Origin: Candidatus Glassiibacteriota bacterium
GTDB taxonomy: Bacteria; Gemmatimonadota; Glassbacteria; GWA2-58-10
Direction of reading: 5' to 3'
DNA: 8,997 bases
Assembly (NCBI GenBank): GCA_016934095.1
Contig: JAFGTO010000149.1
Location: 1 to 8,997, forward strand
The translations under genes were made by a program, and so were the position numbers. Within the stretch, counting starts at the first letter, position 1; every line of letters begins with the position of its first letter. The notes under the pieces were generated by a model. It was not told where the DNA came from, did not search any database, and worked only from the letters and a program-made list of their open reading frames with translations. Positions 1 to 7,200 of the stretch are shown here, in pieces.

Positions 1-154
1 CGATATCCTGCCTGTTGTTCAAATTACGTGCCAATATCCGGACATAGCCGCCGAGTGATAATTTATTTGGAAAAATATTAGGTGTGCTCTGATCCATGAG
101 GGATAAACAGAGCGGATATCTCGTAAAATCAACCGGATATCCGCTTCAATCAAC
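1..154. other. Left-edge region, no supportable gene
   Basis: No coding region can be supported here. The plus-strand frame beginning at base 2 stays open for 18 codons to a TGA at 56-58, and the frame beginning at base 1 stays open to a TAG at 79-81. Either could be the tail of a gene outside the window, but both are too short to judge. The segment is AT-richer than the protein genes. It lies downstream of the tRNA-Ser gene and contains one perfect 10-bp inverted repeat, described separately. Confidence 0.4.
111..145 (-). terminator. Inverted repeat downstream of tRNA-Ser, possible terminator or processing hairpin
   Basis: The arms AGCGGATATC (111-120) and GATATCCGCT (136-145) are perfectly complementary over 10 bp with a 15-nt loop. 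Read on the minus strand, the hairpin begins ten bases after the CCA end of the tRNA. That is where a terminator or 3'-processing hairpin of the precursor would be expected. After the stem the minus strand reads CTGTTTATCC, which is only a weak U-tract, so this is not a classical intrinsic terminator. The hairpin is seen directly in the sequence. Its role is inferred from position. Confidence 0.4.
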
Positions 155-242
155 TGGCGGAGAGGGAGGGATTCGAACCCTCGGACGCTTGCACGCCACA
201 CGATTTCCAATCGTGCCCCTTCGGCCTCTCGGGCACCTCTCC
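155..242 (-). tRNA. tRNA-Ser(GGA), CCA encoded
   Basis: This is a class II tRNA that decodes UCC and UCU. On the minus strand the acceptor stem GGAGAGG pairs with CCTCTCC. It is followed by discriminator G and a genomically encoded CCA (155-157), as usual for bacterial serine tRNAs. The anticodon arm is CACGA-TTGGAAA-TCGTG, with anticodon GGA at 206-208. The long variable arm forms a short stem capped by GCAA, and the T arm is GAGGG-TTCGAAT-CCCTC. The length of 88 nt fits tRNA-Ser. It is transcribed away from the protein genes from its own promoter. No second tRNA follows within the window. Confidence 0.97.
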
Positions 243-298
243 GCAAAGGCATCAGCCGCTTTGTACTAACATGTTTTTCCTGCATCCGACCGGGTGCC

Positions 299-327
299 AA
301 TCTACTACCGGCGCGCGGAATTGTCAA
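299..327 (-). promoter_or_regulatory. Sigma70-type promoter of tRNA-Ser
   Basis: On the minus strand a perfect -35 box TTGACA (322-327) is followed, after exactly 17 bases, by a -10 box TAGATT (299-304), which matches four of six consensus positions. The predicted start is near 292, giving a 5' leader of about 50 nt that would be removed by RNase P. Box quality, ideal spacing and position directly upstream of a tRNA make this a well-supported prediction. Confidence 0.75.
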
Positions 328-337
328 TCCTGATCCG

Positions 338-376
338 GCCTGGCCGGCCGTGCTGTCCGGGCGCCCGGCCCGGCCA
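338..376. repeat. GC-rich palindromic cluster
   Basis: Several overlapping inverted repeats sit within about 40 bases. They include GGCCGGCC (342-349), the perfect 12-bp palindrome CCGGGCGCCCGG (357-368), and the arms TGGCCGG (341-347) and CCGGCCA (370-376), which can close a larger hairpin. It lies just upstream of the tRNA promoter and far upstream of the receptor promoter. It could be a REP-like intergenic element or a structured boundary. A single copy cannot show which. Confidence 0.4.
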
Positions 377-412
377 AACGGAACCCTGGGCAGCCCGCGG
401 GTGTAACAATAG

Positions 413-438
413 CAGTACTGTTTAGGAAATTGTCCTAA
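413..438. promoter_or_regulatory. Operator-like palindromes upstream of the receptor gene
   Basis: Two palindromes are nearly adjacent: CAGTACTG (413-420), and a 17-bp element with perfect 6-bp arms TTAGGA and TCCTAA around AATTG (422-438). The second has the length and symmetry expected of a dimeric repressor or activator site. It lies about 60 bp upstream of the -35 box of the receptor promoter, a position more compatible with activation or DNA looping than with simple occlusion. The symmetry is seen directly. The regulatory role and the regulator are unknown. Confidence 0.4.
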
Positions 439-496
439 TTTATTATTTTACAAAGGCTTATTCTATTCACGGAACCCGGCTCTCATTTTATTTATC

Positions 497-525
497 TTGA
501 CAAGCCACCCTCGGTTTTGTACCTT
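497..525 (+). promoter_or_regulatory. Predicted sigma70 promoter of the receptor gene
   Basis: A perfect -35 TTGACA (497-502) is followed after 17 bases by TACCTT (520-525), a weak -10 matching three of six positions. Transcription would start near 532, inside a run of seven C, leaving a leader of about 44 nt before the ATG at 576. A strong -35 with a weak -10 fits a promoter that depends on an activator, and palindromes lie upstream. Confidence 0.5.
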
Positions 526-575
526 GCCCCCCCAAGCGGACTTGTTCCGGACCAATATTTCACCCCTGTGAAAAG

Positions 576-3500
576 ATGACCCGTTTGCTGCAGAAAAACA
601 TTATCTTTGCGGCCTGTGTCGCGCTGCTGGGGTTCCTGGTGCTTCCCGCCCGCGCGCAGACCGGGGCCAAGCTGGAAGGCACGGTTACCGACCTGACGAC
701 CGGGGCGCCGATCCAGGGAGTCCAGGTCAAAGTGGAGGGGACCAGGCTGGGGAATGTAACAGGCGCGGACGGTTACTATTTCATTCTCAACCTGCCGGTG
801 GGTTCGCGCTCGGTAACTTTCCGCCACACCGGCTACCGCACCAGGACTGTCGACGGGGTACAGCTTTCCGCAGGCCACACCAGCACCCTGGATGCTGCAC
901 TCGAGCCCGGGATTACCGAGCTGGAGGCAATAGTAGTGAAAGCCGAAGAGGCGCCGCTGGTTCCCCGCGACAACGTGCAGACCGCCCAGCGGTTCGGCTC
1001 CCAGACCGCCAAAGAGATACCCGCCGAGACGGTTGAGGGTATCCTGGCCCTGCAGGCCGGGGTGGCTACCGACCCCTACGGCCAGTTCAGCATCCGCGGC
1101 GGCAGGGCCGGCCGCGAGGCTGTGTACATCGATGGTATCCTGGTGCGCAGCTTCAACGAAAGGCCTTACCAGGCGGACAACACCCCGCTGCACGTGGCTA
1201 CCAATGCGGTAGAGGAGGTCAGCGTAGTGACCGGGGGCTTCAGCGCCGAGTACGGCCAGGCGGGCGCAGCGGTGATCAACGAGATCACCCGCGAGGGCGG
1301 GACCCAGCTCTCCGGCAGCGCGCGTGTGATCAGCGACGCCCCCATGCCGCGTGGCCAGGATTACGGCTACAACCGCCTGAGCGCCGATATCGGGGGGCCG
1401 GTAAAATACCTGGACGGCGCCGGCTTCTTCTTCTCCACCGAGCTGCTGGGCCGCGCCGACCGCTCCCCCAGCGCCGGCGGGTTCCGCGGTATCGACAACC
1501 GTTTCATCGACCGGCTGAACCAGACCCTCAACACCCTCGGCCTCTACGATCCCAACTCACCAGCCTCGAAAGAGGGCGGCGGGGCCCTGGACGCCGATTC
1601 CTACCTTTCCGGCATCCAGTACCTGAACCTCTACTCGTTCAGCAACATCTATTTCGAGGACACGGACGGCGACGGGAGCGGCGATACCCGGCGCTTCATC
1701 CAGGGCGATGATTTCACCGGCTCGGACGGCGTGGCCGGCACGGTGGATGACAAGCGCAAGGTCACACCCACCGGTAAATTCTATAATCCCAACCCGGCCA
1801 GGCTGCCCGGCAACGGCGACGACCAGTATTCCATCTCGACCAAGCTGACTTATTTCCAGAACGAAAACCTCAAGTGGCTGGCCACCTACCAGAACAGCCG
1901 CAAGCAGCGCCGGGGCTATTCGCACGCCAACATTTTCAACAACCCCCTGCGCAGCAACATCGCCGCCAGGATAACCACCCACAACGCCACCGCCGGGCTC
2001 GACTGGATTGTCGAGCAGAACGCCCTGCGCAACACCAATTTCAAGCTGCGCGGCAACCTCTACCGCAACGCCCTGGTGCTGGGCACCCCGACCCTCGAAT
2101 CGCTCGGCCGCGAGACCTGGGGCGGCTTCGGCCTGTCCAGACTCGAGGTCATCGATGGAAACCGTCTCCGGCCCGACGACATCTACCGCAACGCGACCAA
2201 CAGCGGCCTCGAGGGCGAGCAGCACGAGCCATCCGGCACAAGCTCAACCGAGGAGCGCAGCCGGGGCATCTGGCCCTCCGCCGTACCGGGGAACAACACC
2301 ATATTCGCCTCCACCATTACCGAGCTGCCCGAGGGCCGGGGCAATTACAGCGTTTCTTTCATCAACTCCGGCCTCTTCACCAGCCTCGAGAACAGCCGCG
2401 AGGACCGGGTCTCTCTCAAGGCCGACCTGGAAAGCCAGCTCGGCAGGTATTTCCGGGCCAAGACCGGCGTGGACCTGAAACTGTCCCACCTGCAGGAGCG
2501 GGACTTCTACCAGACCGGCGGAGTGTTCCAGGACTTTTACGAGACCAGGCCGAGGCTGGCCGCCGCCTACCTGCAGAATATCCTGGATTTCGGCGACCTG
2601 GTGCTGGACTATGGAGTCCGGCTGGATTACCTGGACCTGAACGGTAACTTTCCCCTGGTGATCGGCGAGGCCCGCCCGGAAGATCCCAGGTACAGGCCCG
2701 AGCGCCAGGTATTCCTCAGCCCGCGCCTCAGCGTGGCGCACCCGGTGACCGACCGCTCACAGATCCGGCTCTCCTACGGCCATTTCTTCCAGGCCCCCAG
2801 TTTCAAGGACATCTATACCCACATGAACCAGGACTTCCGTTTCGACCTGGGGGGCAACACCAACAACATTTTCGGCAACGGCGAGCTGGAGATGAGCCAG
2901 ACCAGCATGTTCGAGCTGGGTTTCACCACCCTGCTGAGCGAGGACCTGCGGCTCGACTTTGTCGGCTACCACACCGAGGTCAAGGGCGATATCGCGGTAA
3001 GGCAGATGACCCCGGCGCAACTGCTCGACCTGGGGGGCGTAACGGACCGCAGCACCACCAGGAGCAACGCCACCCTGAGTGTCTACACCAACCGCGACAA
3101 GATGAACACCAAGGGGCTGGAGATCACTTTCACCAAGCGGATGAGCGGCCTGTGGGGGCTCAATGCCACCTATACCCTCAGTTTCCCCCGCGCCACCAGC
3201 AGCGACCCCCAGGAGTACATCCTGACTTTCGGCCGCCAGACTTTTTTCGACCCGGTTACCGGCAAGCGCGGGGTGCAGCCGCCGCCGCGCCAGCAGACCC
3301 CGATCGACTACGACCGGACACACCAGCTCAACCTGCAGCTCAACTTCCGCCTGCCGCGGATTTTCAGCCAGGGCAGCCGGCCCGACATAGCCCTCAGGGA
3401 CATCCACGGGTTCGCCACTTTCAGCTACGGCAGCGGACAGCCCTACACCAGGCTGGGCAGGGACGGCAACCCCTCGAGCACCAACAACAACGAGCGCGGG

Positions 3501-3935
3501 CCATCTTTCAAGAACCTCAACCTGCGCCTGAACAAAAAACTGCCCTTTTTCGGCGAGCGCTTCCAGGTGGCTGTCTTCACCGAGGTCTATAACATTTTCG
3601 GCTGGGAAAACTTCAATATCGACTACCTCAACCCCACCACCGGCAGCCCGGGCGTGGATGCTTTCATCATCGGGGAAGCTTTCAACGACCGCCCGGACTT
3701 CCGCGACGGCAGCGGGGAAAAGGTCGACCGCCTCAGCCTTGCGGACCAGAAGGAAAACCTGCCGGGCGATGACGCCGAGAACCTGGTCAAGATCCAGGAC
3801 ATCGACGGGGACGGGTTCGTTACCAAGAACGAGATCGTGGCCCTGAAGCTGGCCAGCCTGCTGGCCGGCCTGGACAACCCCCTGGCCTACCTCCGGCCGC
3901 GGGAGGTCCGCTTCGGGGTGAACGTGGATTTCTAA
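576..3935 (+). CDS. TonB-dependent receptor-like outer-membrane barrel with carboxypeptidase-regulatory-like domain
   Basis: This 1119-residue protein is predicted to be an outer-membrane transporter or receptor driven by TonB. A signal peptide covers residues 1-27 (cleavage after ARA). A carboxypeptidase-regulatory-like beta-sandwich covers about 32-113, with the family pattern of a GTV start and a ...ADGYYFILNLPVG core. A TonB-box-like stretch LEAIVVKAEE follows at 116-125. The plug covers about 130-245, including FSIRGGRAGREAVYIDG (171-187) and GGFSAEYGQAGAAVINE (220-236). The remainder is a beta-barrel ending in the strand REVRFGVNVDF with the terminal Phe used in barrel assembly. Two acidic segments stand out: residues 361-392, and a perfect EF-hand loop pattern at 1075-1086. 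The architecture resembles SusC-like receptors, but no SusD gene is adjacent; the downstream genes are a T9SS-type cargo and a PorV relative. No clear Shine-Dalgarno precedes the ATG. The substrate is unknown. Confidence 0.93.
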   Translation: MTRLLQKNIIFAACVALLGFLVLPARAQTGAKLEGTVTDLTTGAPIQGVQVKVEGTRLGNVTGADGYYFILNLPVGSRSVTFRHTGYRTRTVDGVQLSAGHTSTLDAALEPGITELEAIVVKAEEAPLVPRDNVQTAQRFGSQTAKEIPAETVEGILALQAGVATDPYGQFSIRGGRAGREAVYIDGILVRSFNERPYQADNTPLHVATNAVEEVSVVTGGFSAEYGQAGAAVINEITREGGTQLSGSARVISDAPMPRGQDYGYNRLSADIGGPVKYLDGAGFFFSTELLGRADRSPSAGGFRGIDNRFIDRLNQTLNTLGLYDPNSPASKEGGGALDADSYLSGIQYLNLYSFSNIYFEDTDGDGSGDTRRFIQGDDFTGSDGVAGTVDDKRKVTPTGKFYNPNPARLPGNGDDQYSISTKLTYFQNENLKWLATYQNSRKQRRGYSHANIFNNPLRSNIAARITTHNATAGLDWIVEQNALRNTNFKLRGNLYRNALVLGTPTLESLGRETWGGFGLSRLEVIDGNRLRPDDIYRNATNSGLEGEQHEPSGTSSTEERSRGIWPSAVPGNNTIFASTITELPEGRGNYSVSFINSGLFTSLENSREDRVSLKADLESQLGRYFRAKTGVDLKLSHLQERDFYQTGGVFQDFYETRPRLAAAYLQNILDFGDLVLDYGVRLDYLDLNGNFPLVIGEARPEDPRYRPERQVFLSPRLSVAHPVTDRSQIRLSYGHFFQAPSFKDIYTHMNQDFRFDLGGNTNNIFGNGELEMSQTSMFELGFTTLLSEDLRLDFVGYHTEVKGDIAVRQMTPAQLLDLGGVTDRSTTRSNATLSVYTNRDKMNTKGLEITFTKRMSGLWGLNATYTLSFPRATSSDPQEYILTFGRQTFFDPVTGKRGVQPPPRQQTPIDYDRTHQLNLQLNFRLPRIFSQGSRPDIALRDIHGFATFSYGSGQPYTRLGRDGNPSSTNNNERGPSFKNLNLRLNKKLPFFGERFQVAVFTEVYNIFGWENFNIDYLNPTTGSPGVDAFIIGEAFNDRPDFRDGSGEKVDRLSLADQKENLPGDDAENLVKIQDIDGDGFVTKNEIVALKLASLLAGLDNPLAYLRPREVRFGVNVDF
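3798..3833 (+). other. EF-hand/dockerin-like calcium-binding loop in the receptor
   Basis: Residues 1075-1086 of the receptor read DIDGDGFVTKNE. This matches every key position of the 12-residue EF-hand loop: Asp at 1, 3 and 5, Gly at 6, a hydrophobic residue at 8 and Glu at 12. A helix-like segment follows. It sits in the long loop before the last barrel strand, which is expected to face outside the cell. Calcium binding is inferred from the motif. Confidence 0.6.
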
Positions 3936-4289
3936 CCCGGATAATTCATGAGGACTTTGTCTTGTGCATGTTGAAACAACGGTGGGCGCGGGCTGGCAGA
4001 GCACAGGGCTTACTCGCTGCTAAAATTTATGAATGCTCCGGGATAAAAGGGCGTTGAAGCAAAATTTCAACTCACCCAGGTTGAAGATCAATGCTTTGTC
4101 GGCTGTCAAGGTCAAGGCAAGACGTTTCCAGTGTAACTGTAAAATTTCTTTTTATTATGCAATTAAAGATTCCTCGCCGCATATTGTTGTCCCAACAGTG
4201 GAAACGGCCCTTGACAGCTTTTATACCCTGAATTCTGCTCAATATTGCAACACACTGCTGGTTTTATCAACAGACGCCGGGTTTTTCAG
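3936..4289. other. AT-richer intergenic gap between the receptor and cargo genes
   Basis: These 354 bases contain no convincing gene. An 89-codon open frame from 4033 lacks family resemblance and the codon bias of its neighbours, and it runs into the next gene. The gap holds three copies of GTTGAA (3970, 4053, 4080) with one inverted TTCAAC (4066-4071), and a tandem GTCAAG-GTCAAG-GCAAG (4105-4121). A perfect 10-bp inverted repeat pairs 4102-4111 with 4209-4218. Promoter-like boxes lie near the 3' end. No intrinsic terminator for the receptor gene was recognised. Its length and change of composition suggest that the downstream pair has its own promoter and leader. Confidence 0.5.
4199..4239 (+). 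promoter_or_regulatory. Candidate promoter for the cargo-PorV pair
   Basis: Two overlapping readings are possible. One uses TGGAAA (4199-4204), a 17-base spacer and TATACC (4222-4227), each box matching four of six consensus positions. The other uses the perfect TTGACA at 4211-4216, but 17 bases later there is only TCTGCT (4234-4239), a poor -10. The TTGACA also forms part of the right arm of a 10-bp inverted repeat with 4102-4111. A start near 4234-4246 would leave a leader of about 45-55 nt before the ATG at 4290. Confidence 0.3.
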
Positions 4290-7200
4290 ATGCAGGCAAT
4301 GATAAAAATATCCGCATACCGCTGTCGTCATATCCTGGCAATTCTCTGGCTGCTGGCGGTTTCTGCGGGCCCTGCCCCGGCCGGGTATCCCGCCTCTTCC
4401 GGCAAGGGCAAAGCCCGTCCAGCCGGCCCGGCCCTGGCGAGCTTCCAGACCAGGATCACCACCGGCAACCGTATCGAGTTCAACATGTCGAACAACGGGT
4501 ACCTGGCGGTGGACCCCAACCGCGGAAGCGTTACCCCGGGCGGTTTCTGGCCTTCCGGCTCGGAGGATGCCTACGTTTTCCAGGTCGGGCTGCAGGTGAT
4601 GGGGATTATCGACTCGGACGGGGACGGGATCGCCTCGGACGTGGTGGAGACCAACCTGGTGTTCGACAGCGAATGGCGCGAGGGAAGACCCGGCGAGAGC
4701 TCCGATGACGTGAAAAGCCGGCTCTATTTCAGCACCTCCGAGACCGACCTGGCTGAGTGGCCGCCGGAGTTCCTGGTCGAAGACCGGAACCCCAACAGCC
4801 CTGCTTTCGGCAGCCTGGTCCCGGACGTGCACAGCGAGCAGGACATCGTCTCGATCTTCACCGACATCGATGCTCCGGTCAACTCCGCCGCGGGCAACCT
4901 GCGCCTGGGTGTGGAGGTCCGCCAGCAGGTGATGCTCTATTCGCTCACCGAGCTCTCGGACGTGATGTTCGTCACCTGGCGGATCTACAACGCCTCGGAC
5001 TATGTCAGCGACCCGGACGTGGTGCCCGGCTACGACATCCACGAAGCCTTCGTCAATATCAGGAACGATTTCGACATCGGCGAGAACGCTCTGGACGACC
5101 GCTGCGCGGTAAGCCCGGTGCGCAACATGTCGATAGCTTTCGACTCGGATTTCAGCGAGCTCAATTTCAACGGGACCCCGGCGTTCCTGGGCACCAGCTT
5201 CCTGGAAGGCCCCACCGACAGCGACAGCATAGACAACCCCAATCCCCTGTTCCCGGTAGGCAACGGCCTGGTGGATGAGACCTTCGCCGACATAGTCCAG
5301 GCCGGGCTCAAGGACCCCCGCACGGGCCTGTTCTACGAGTTCGACCAGGATGTTCTGGCCGAGAGCGCCGAGCGGATGAGCCTCTTTACTATCAACACCA
5401 ACGGCGGCGAGCGCCCCGACCCGGTGGATGACGCAGAGGCGTACCGTATCCTCTCCGGAGACCCCAACGAGGTGCGGGTGCCGCCGTATGATCCTTACGC
5501 CAACCTGATCGTGGCCGATATAGTCCACGACCTGCGCCAGAACATCGTCTCCGGCCCGTTCGAGCTTCCCAACACCCTGCGCGCCGAGCATAAAAAGGTG
5601 GTGGCCGCTTTCTATTTCGCCCGGCCGGCCCATTCCGAGGTGGACCTCAACAACCTTAGCGTGGACGGAGAGTTCAAACCGATCATCCAGGTATGGCAAG
5701 CCGCCGGAGAGGTTTACCGGAACTTCTTCATCGTGCCGTCTCCTCCCCCGCCCCCGCGCATGAGGCTGGTCCCCGGCGACCGTCAGGTAACCATTACCTG
5801 GGATGACCTGCCGGTGTCCGCCGACGACCCGTATGCCCTGACCGAGGCGGCCGCCTCCCGGCCGCCCTCACCCGATTTCCCCGACCTGGGCTACCGGACC
5901 CGGGACTTCGAGGGCTTCCGTGTCTACCGCTCGCTTACCGGCACTGCAGAGGACGCCAGGGTGATCGCCAGCTTCGACCTGGACAACGAGTTCCAGACCT
6001 ATTCCATAGTCCGGGCACGGAAGACCGGCCAGGGTCTGGAAGACGTGGTCGAGACCATCGAGCTGGGGACCAATACCGGCCTGGCATTCAGTTTTACCGA
6101 CCGGGGCGAGGACGTCGGTGGCCTGATCAACGGCGTACCGGTCTTCTATACGGTCGCTTCCTATGATTTCAACCCCGTGCTGCTGGGCAACGAGTCCCTG
6201 GAGTCCAGCCTGAACTTCCGGCGCCAGGACGCCGAGGGAAAGTTCTTCCAGCTGGCCATCCCCCGCAGCCCCTCCACCACGATAGTTACCGGCTCGGGGA
6301 ACTGGAAACAGGTCGACTTTTTCGGGGAGGAGCCTGCAGAGGGCCTGTCTGCAGCCTGGGAGAAGCTGGCGGACGTAGGAGATGTCTCGCTGCGGGCCGA
6401 GGTCGGCTATTTCTCCACGGAGATCCCGCCGACTGTGAATGCTTTTGCGGCCGAGCTCAGCCAGGTGGTGGTGATCGACCCGGAGAAGGTGCCGCCGCTG
6501 GGAGGCTACCTGGTGGTGGACTCGATCGAGCACACCGACAAGGACACCCGCAACCACCGCCACTTTGTCCACTTCGAGGACCCGGAAGGAAACCCCACCA
6601 CCAAAGGCACTTTCACCATACCTTACCACGAGGTCGAGGGCCTGTACCCGGCGGATGAGGTGGTCGAACAGGTGGAGCCTTTCACTTTCAGCGGGGCCCT
6701 GGCAGCGGACGGCCCGGCATTCAATGGGACCGCTTATTTCAGGAAAGGCGGCCTGAACTATGCCAAGATCGCTCCCCTCAGAGTCAAACCCGCCGGCAGC
6801 GGAGAGCTGCAGGCGATCTCGCTGGAGACTGGCTCCTACGAGTTGACAGGCAGCATAGAGTACCCGGACTTCGTAGTGCACCAGCCCTTTATCTCGCAGC
6901 AAATGAACGGTTTGATCAGCCGCACCACCTGCGTGGCTGGCCAGTTCACCCCCGGCTCGCTGGTAATCCGCTGGCTCGAGGATAACTCCCTGGAGGTCTG
7001 GGATGCTGCCAACAATGTCCCGGTGCGCTTCAACGAGATGGTGGCGGACGGCTGGGGGTTCCTGCCCCTGGACTTGTTCGACCACCAGGAAATCTACGAA
7101 GATCAGATCATCCGACCGAAAGACCAGCGGCTGACCAGCCTGGTACGGGAGGCAGTATTCGTGCCGGACCCGGATTTCCCGGGCCTGGAGAGGATGGCCC

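Larger units (their letters stand above)
243..575. other. Divergent intergenic region between tRNA-Ser and the receptor gene
   Basis: No gene is supportable in these 333 bases. The region holds, in order, the tRNA promoter (299-327), a very GC-rich palindromic cluster (338-376), two adjacent AT-rich palindromes (413-438), an AT-rich stretch to about 500, and a TTGACA-type promoter for the receptor gene (497-525). A run of seven C (527-533) falls on the predicted start site of that promoter. No terminator was recognised, as expected between divergently transcribed units. Confidence 0.6.

Noticed and set aside
19..327. 102-codon open frame on the minus strand spanning the tRNA
   Set aside because: It runs straight through the tRNA-Ser gene and its promoter, and the translation resembles nothing known.
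3970..3977. GTTGAAAC, resembling the end of some CRISPR repeats
   Set aside because: There is no full repeat, no regular spacing and no spacers. It is an isolated 8-mer.
2757..4004. 415-codon open frame on the minus strand opposite the receptor gene
   Set aside because: It is antisense to a well-recognised receptor gene. Its translation is low-complexity (rich in Val, Gly, Glu, Ala) with no family resemblance, as expected from reversed GC-rich codons.
4245..4289. Extended TTG start for the secreted protein
   Set aside because: It adds 15 residues containing an RRR group before an already complete signal peptide and has no ribosome-binding site. The ATG at 4290 (or 4299) is simpler.
4033..4302. 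89-codon plus-strand open frame in the receptor-cargo gap
   Set aside because: It lacks a ribosome-binding site, the codon bias of its neighbours and any motif, and it overlaps the start of the secreted-protein gene.
4239..5699. 486-codon open frame on the minus strand opposite the secreted-protein gene
   Set aside because: It is a mirror of a strongly biased coding frame, with no signal peptide, domain or ribosome-binding site. The plus-strand product has clear domains.
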